Shown here piece after piece: positions 7,171 through 10,121 of a stretch of 10,121 nt of DNA (the first letter of the stretch is position 1; each line of letters begins with the position of its first letter). The notes below the pieces were generated by a model. That model did no database searches. It had not been told where the DNA came from and was given only the letters and a program-made list of their open reading frames with translations. This stretch comes from Deltaproteobacteria bacterium (GTDB taxonomy: Bacteria > Myxococcota_A > UBA9160 > SZUA-336), in contig DAOVBF010000018.1 in the NCBI GenBank assembly GCA_030673955.1, positions 1-10,121 of the forward strand, given 5' to 3'. Made by a program: the position numbers and the translations under genes.

Positions 7171-7734
7171 ATGAAGATCTACACGCGGGGCGGGGACGAG
7201 GGCGAGACCTCGCTCTTCGGAGGCCGGCGCGTGCGCAAAGACACGCCGCGAGTCGAGGCCTACGGCGCGGTCGATGAGCTGAACGCGATCCTGGGACTGG
7301 CCATTGCGGAGATCGAGCACGCGGACCTGCTCGACCCTCTGCGCGCCATTCAGGCGTCGCTCTTCGATCTGGGCGCTGAGCTGGCAACGCCGGACCTGGA
7401 ACAGCGCCAGGATCAGGGCAAGGGCGTGCCGCGAGTGGGCGACCGCGACGTCGCGGATCTCGAGCGCTGGATCGACGGCCTAAGTGCCGAGATCGAGCCA
7501 CTGCACTCCTTCATTGTCCCCGGGGGGACCCGGCCCGCGGGGCTGCTTCACCTGGCTCGCACGGTATGTCGACGGGCGGAGCGCCGGGTGATATCGCTCG
7601 CGGACAGGGAGGTCGTGGCGCCAGTCGTGGTGCGCTATCTAAACCGACTCTCCGACTTCCTTTTCGTGGTTGCGCGCGTGGTGAACCGTCGCAGCGAGGT
7701 CGCCGAGCCCGTCTGGGTGGGACGCGAACGTTGA
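7171..7734 (+). CDS. pduO: PduO-type ATP:cob(I)alamin adenosyltransferase
   Basis: A 187-residue cytoplasmic enzyme that transfers the adenosyl group of ATP to cob(I)alamin, making adenosylcobalamin for acyl-CoA mutases. Seen: the N-terminal ATP-binding signature KIYTRGGDEGETSLFGG (2-18), VEAYGAVDELNA (28-39), LHSFIVPGG (111-119), the helix motif RTVCRRAERRV (130-140) holding the conserved Arg and Glu, and NRLSDFLFVVAR (158-169). Length is normal for the single-domain family. It is the PduO/MMAB fold, unrelated to CobA/BtuR. ATG start at 7171 with no ribosome binding site and a -10-like box 7 bases away. Its stop overlaps the pyrE start in TTGA, so the two are likely translated together. The nearby meaB and mutase genes, on the opposite strand, use its product (inference). 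Confidence 0.95.
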   Translation: MKIYTRGGDEGETSLFGGRRVRKDTPRVEAYGAVDELNAILGLAIAEIEHADLLDPLRAIQASLFDLGAELATPDLEQRQDQGKGVPRVGDRDVADLERWIDGLSAEIEPLHSFIVPGGTRPAGLLHLARTVCRRAERRVISLADREVVAPVVVRYLNRLSDFLFVVARVVNRRSEVAEPVWVGRER

Positions 7735-8333
7735 GTCCCGAGGACTACGCCCGGCTGCTTGTCGAGGTCGAGGCCGTCCAGCTTCGCACGAATCCCGAGG
7801 ATTGGTTCACCTGGACCTCCGGCGAGAGGGCGCCGATCTACTGCGACAACCGCAGGCTGATCTCGTATCCGAAGGCCCGCGCGCGCATCGCGGAGGGCCT
7901 GGCGGATGCGATTCGCATCCGTTTTCCCGAGTGCGAGGTGATCGCCGGCGCAGCGACCGCGGGCATTCCACACGCGGCGTGGGTGGCCGAGCGGCTCGAG
8001 CGGCCCATGGTCTACGTGCGAGCGAGCTCCAAGGACCACGGCCTGAAGCGAAAAGTCGAGGGTCGGCCCCTGCGCGGCGAGCGCGTGGTACTCGTCGAGG
8101 ATCTGATCTCGTTCGGGGGCACCGCGTGCACGGCCGTGGAGGCTCTGGGCGCGGAGGGCGGCAAGGTGATCGGAGTGCAGGGGATCTTTTCCTACGGCTT
8201 CCCCGCGGCCGCGCGCCGCTTGGAGGAGGCGGGCGTGTCCTGGCAGACGCTCACCAACTACGATGCGCTGCTCGCGTGCCTGGATCTGGACGAGGCTACG
8301 AGGCGAGTCCTGCTCGAGTGGCGAGCTCGCTGA
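7731..8333 (+). CDS. pyrE: Orotate phosphoribosyltransferase
   Basis: A 200-residue enzyme that joins orotate and PRPP to form OMP in de novo pyrimidine synthesis. Seen: FTWTSGERAPIYCDNRR (26-42), the substrate-side loop near the N-terminus; AGAATAGIPHAA (72-83); the flexible catalytic loop with Arg97, Lys101 and His103 in VRASSKDHG; and the PRPP loop VVLVEDLISFGGTA (119-132), where Phe occupies a position more often Thr or Ser. I place the start at TTG 7731 because the following LSPEDYARLL aligns with the family N-terminus and it gives a 4-base TTGA overlap with pduO. An open extension back to 7566 lies entirely inside pduO and is rejected. The 3' end overlaps convergent meaB by 38 bases. 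Metabolically it is unrelated to its cobalamin neighbours. Confidence 0.92.
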   Translation: MSPEDYARLLVEVEAVQLRTNPEDWFTWTSGERAPIYCDNRRLISYPKARARIAEGLADAIRIRFPECEVIAGAATAGIPHAAWVAERLERPMVYVRASSKDHGLKRKVEGRPLRGERVVLVEDLISFGGTACTAVEALGAEGGKVIGVQGIFSYGFPAAARRLEEAGVSWQTLTNYDALLACLDLDEATRRVLLEWRAR

Positions 8334-9270
8334 AGGCGTCGAGCGCCGTGCCCCCGATCTCCGCGGCCAAGCGTTCCGTCGCCCCGCGGCCACCCAGACG
8401 CTCGAGTCCGAGCGTTCCATAGCGGAGCGTGAAGAGCTCGAGCGCCCACGACACCCGACTCGCTTGGTGTCGCTGCGAGAGCTCCTTGGAGCGGTCCAGA
8501 TACGCCCGGTGCTCACGCAGAGTCCCTGCGAGCTCGGCAACTGCTTTCCCGGTTTGTGCGCTGACTCCGAGAACGGGGGGGCTCCAACCCTGCGAGGTCT
8601 TGGCTGCGATCGCCAGAATCGATTCGAGGTCGGCGCGGGTGCGTTCCGCGGCCGCGCCCAGGTCCCACTTGTGGACCACCAGAACATCGGGGATCTCCAG
8701 GATTCCCGCCTTCATGAACTGGAGTGTGTCGCCCGAGCCCGGCTGGAGCACCAGCACCACGCTGTCGGCCACGGTCTCGACATCCACCTCGGACTGACCT
8801 ACGCCCACAGTTTCCACGAGCGTCCAATCGAAGGCGGCGCGCAGCACCACGACGGCCGCGCGCGTCGCGGGCGCGAGCCCGCCGAGCTGATCATGGGTCG
8901 CCATCGAGCGCACGAAGACTCGCTCGTTCGGCGGGAAGCGCAGACGAGCGCGGTCGCCGAGCAGCGCGCCTCCGGTGCGGCGACTGGTCGGGTCCACGGC
9001 CACCATCCCCACGCCGCGTCCGTCGCTCAGCCAGTGGCGAATCAGCGCGGAGGCCAGGCTCGACTTACCCACGCCCGGGGCGCCCGTGAGGCCGACCACG
9101 GTGTGTGCGCTTGGCGTTTCCGCCTCGAGGCGAGCCAGTAGTGCGCGCTGTCCGGCCAGCGCTTGCGGCCGTGAGTCCTCGACGCGCGCCAGCGCATGCG
9201 CGATGGAAACACTCTCACCCCTGAGGATCCCCTCGACCAGCGCGTCCAGGCTCTCGCTAGGCAATGCCAT
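8296..9270 (-). CDS. meaB: MeaB/ArgK-type G-protein chaperone of adenosylcobalamin mutases
   Basis: A 324-residue SIMIBI-class GTPase that gates cofactor loading and protects B12-dependent acyl-CoA mutases from inactivation. Seen: P-loop GAPGVGKSS (63-71), switch region AVDPTSRRTGGALLGDR (91-107), the HDQLGGLA segment (126-133), ETVGVGQSE (153-161) and a Lys-Asp guanine motif. That last motif reads HKWD (200-203) where MeaB and other GTPases normally have NKxD. ATG start at 9270; an apparent upstream extension to 9420 lies within the mutase gene and is non-homologous. It overlaps the mutase stop by 14 bases, so the pair is almost certainly co-transcribed and translationally coupled. The 3' end overlaps pyrE tail to tail. 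Partner: most simply the adjacent mutase. Confidence 0.95.
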   Translation of the reverse strand: MALPSESLDALVEGILRGESVSIAHALARVEDSRPQALAGQRALLARLEAETPSAHTVVGLTGAPGVGKSSLASALIRHWLSDGRGVGMVAVDPTSRRTGGALLGDRARLRFPPNERVFVRSMATHDQLGGLAPATRAAVVVLRAAFDWTLVETVGVGQSEVDVETVADSVVLVLQPGSGDTLQFMKAGILEIPDVLVVHKWDLGAAAERTRADLESILAIAAKTSQGWSPPVLGVSAQTGKAVAELAGTLREHRAYLDRSKELSQRHQASRVSWALELFTLRYGTLGLERLGGRGATERLAAEIGGTALDAFSELATRAGLAS

Positions 9271-10121
9271 GCGCCCGGGCTGCGATCTCCACCATCTCGC
9301 GAATGACACGGTGGACGTCGTAGTCCCGCGGGGTGTACACCGCGGCGACCCCCTGCGCGCGCAGCTTCTCCGAGTCCTCTTCCGGAATGATCCCGCCGAC
9401 GAGTACTGGCACGTCCACACGCTGCACGATCGCCGGTACCAGCTCCAGGTGAGAGCCCGAGAGGATCGAAAGCCCGATCAGGTGCACGCCCTCCTGCTCG
9501 GCCGAGTTCACGATCTCGTCTGGCGTGAGGCGAATGCCCTGGTAGACGACCTCCAAACCCGAATCTCGGGCGAAGATCGCGATCTGCTCTGCGCCGCTCG
9601 AATGCCCATCCAGCCCGGGCTTGCCGATCAGCACCTTGAGGCGCCGACCCAGCCGATCGGAGATCTCCGCCACCCGTTGTCTGACCTCCGCGACCGTCCC
9701 GTCTTCGGAACGGAGCTGGAGTGGCGACTCCACGCCGGTCGGTGCGCGATACTCGCCGAAGATCTCGCGCAGTGTGTCCGCCCACTCGCCCGTGGTCACC
9801 CCGGCGTGAGCGCAGCGGATCGATAGAGGCATGACGTTCTCGCCGTTCTTCACCCCATCGTGTAGGGCGCGCAGAGTGGCCTTCACCTCGGAAGCGTCGC
9901 GCCGCGCGCGGTGAGCGCGCAGGCGCTCGATCTGTGCCCGCTCGGCCTGCGGATCGGGGACGAGGATCCCGCCTGCCCCGTCCCGGGTGAGTGGCGAGGG
10001 CTCGCTCTCGGAGTAACGGTTCACACCGACCCATACGCGCTCGCCGGACTCGATGGCTGCGAGGCGCGCAGCGTTGGCTTCAACGAGTGCTCGCTTCATG
10101 TACCCCGATTCCACCGCGGCG
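9257..10121 (-). CDS. ecm: Adenosylcobalamin-dependent acyl-CoA mutase, C-terminal part; Ecm/MeaA-like
   Basis: The gene runs off the right edge; 287 C-terminal residues are present. An apparent start at 10114 is an internal GTG valine in an open frame (AAVESGYMK). Seen: VGVNRYSESEPSPL, then TTGEWADTLREIFGEYRAPTGV, then a B12-binding domain with the lower-ligand motif GLDGHSSG (His at 9602-9604), SILSGSHLELVP and VGGIIP. The forms GLDGHSSGAEQIA, GIRLTP and YTPRDYD are those I associate with ethylmalonyl-CoA mutase (MeaA); classical methylmalonyl-CoA mutase has a DGHDRG form here. It would isomerise ethylmalonyl-CoA to methylsuccinyl-CoA in the ethylmalonyl-CoA pathway. The substrate-binding barrel is outside the window, so the Ecm call rests on the tail. 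It is followed by overlapping meaB. Confidence 0.85.
   Translation of the reverse strand, partial: AAVESGYMKRALVEANAARLAAIESGERVWVGVNRYSESEPSPLTRDGAGGILVPDPQAERAQIERLRAHRARRDASEVKATLRALHDGVKNGENVMPLSIRCAHAGVTTGEWADTLREIFGEYRAPTGVESPLQLRSEDGTVAEVRQRVAEISDRLGRRLKVLIGKPGLDGHSSGAEQIAIFARDSGLEVVYQGIRLTPDEIVNSAEQEGVHLIGLSILSGSHLELVPAIVQRVDVPVLVGGIIPEEDSEKLRAQGVAAVYTPRDYDVHRVIREMVEIAARAHGIA

Noticed and set aside
5786..7174. 462-codon open frame on the plus strand
   Set aside because: It lies antisense to the GH36 gene. The translated sequence shows no recognisable motifs and mirrors the GC-rich codon structure of the opposite strand.
9271..9420. N-terminal extension of meaB to 9420
   Set aside because: The extra 50 residues lie inside the mutase coding region in another frame and do not resemble a MeaB N-terminus. 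The ATG at 9270 gives a normal protein.

Overview
The window is a GC-rich, gene-dense stretch of bacterial chromosome. It carries nine recognisable coding regions plus one probable small cysteine-rich gene. GTG and TTG starts are common, and long open antisense frames run opposite the real genes, as expected at this GC content. The gene set is a HisI variant, a stand-alone PuuD-like membrane protein, an OtsA-OtsB fusion, a Thermotoga-type GH36 alpha-galactosidase, a PduO adenosyltransferase, and MeaB beside an ethylmalonyl-CoA-mutase-like protein. This would suit an uncultured Myxococcota or other deltaproteobacterial-type organism, but no marker in the window fixes the taxonomy. No mobile element, CRISPR array, rRNA or tRNA was seen.

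Layout, left to right. hisI (minus) is divergent from a small c-type cytochrome gene (plus). That cytochrome gene meets, tail to tail with only 7 bases between stop codons, a minus-strand gene for the membrane domain of the PuuD urate-oxidase family. Next on the minus strand, after a 286-base gap with a plausible promoter, is a bifunctional trehalose-6-phosphate synthase/phosphatase. A 280-base gap without a convincing gene separates it from a minus-strand pair: a GH36 alpha-galactosidase and, 7 bases downstream, a small protein with nine cysteines arranged like a bacterial metallothionein. An 89-base divergent gap with two dyad symmetries leads to plus-strand pduO and pyrE, which overlap by 4 bases. 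pyrE runs tail to tail into minus-strand meaB with a 38-base overlap. meaB in turn overlaps by 14 bases the end of a cobalamin-dependent acyl-CoA mutase that leaves the window at its right edge.

How the genes work together (inference). The right third is an adenosylcobalamin module: PduO makes the cofactor, the mutase uses it, and MeaB is the G-protein chaperone that protects and loads the mutase. The mutase tail matches ethylmalonyl-CoA mutase (Ecm/MeaA) better than classical methylmalonyl-CoA mutase, which hints at an ethylmalonyl-CoA-type acetate assimilation route. The middle is sugar metabolism: trehalose synthesis and intracellular alpha-galactoside cleavage. The left side pairs a periplasmic or lipid-anchored cytochrome c with a membrane protein whose relatives carry a fused cytochrome c domain, so the two may form a split redox pair.

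No clearly new defence or mobile system is present. The points most worth a second look are the split PuuD-like/cytochrome pair, the metallothionein-like gene attached to a glycosidase, the HisI with a rewritten metal-binding motif, and the MeaB with an altered guanine-specificity motif.
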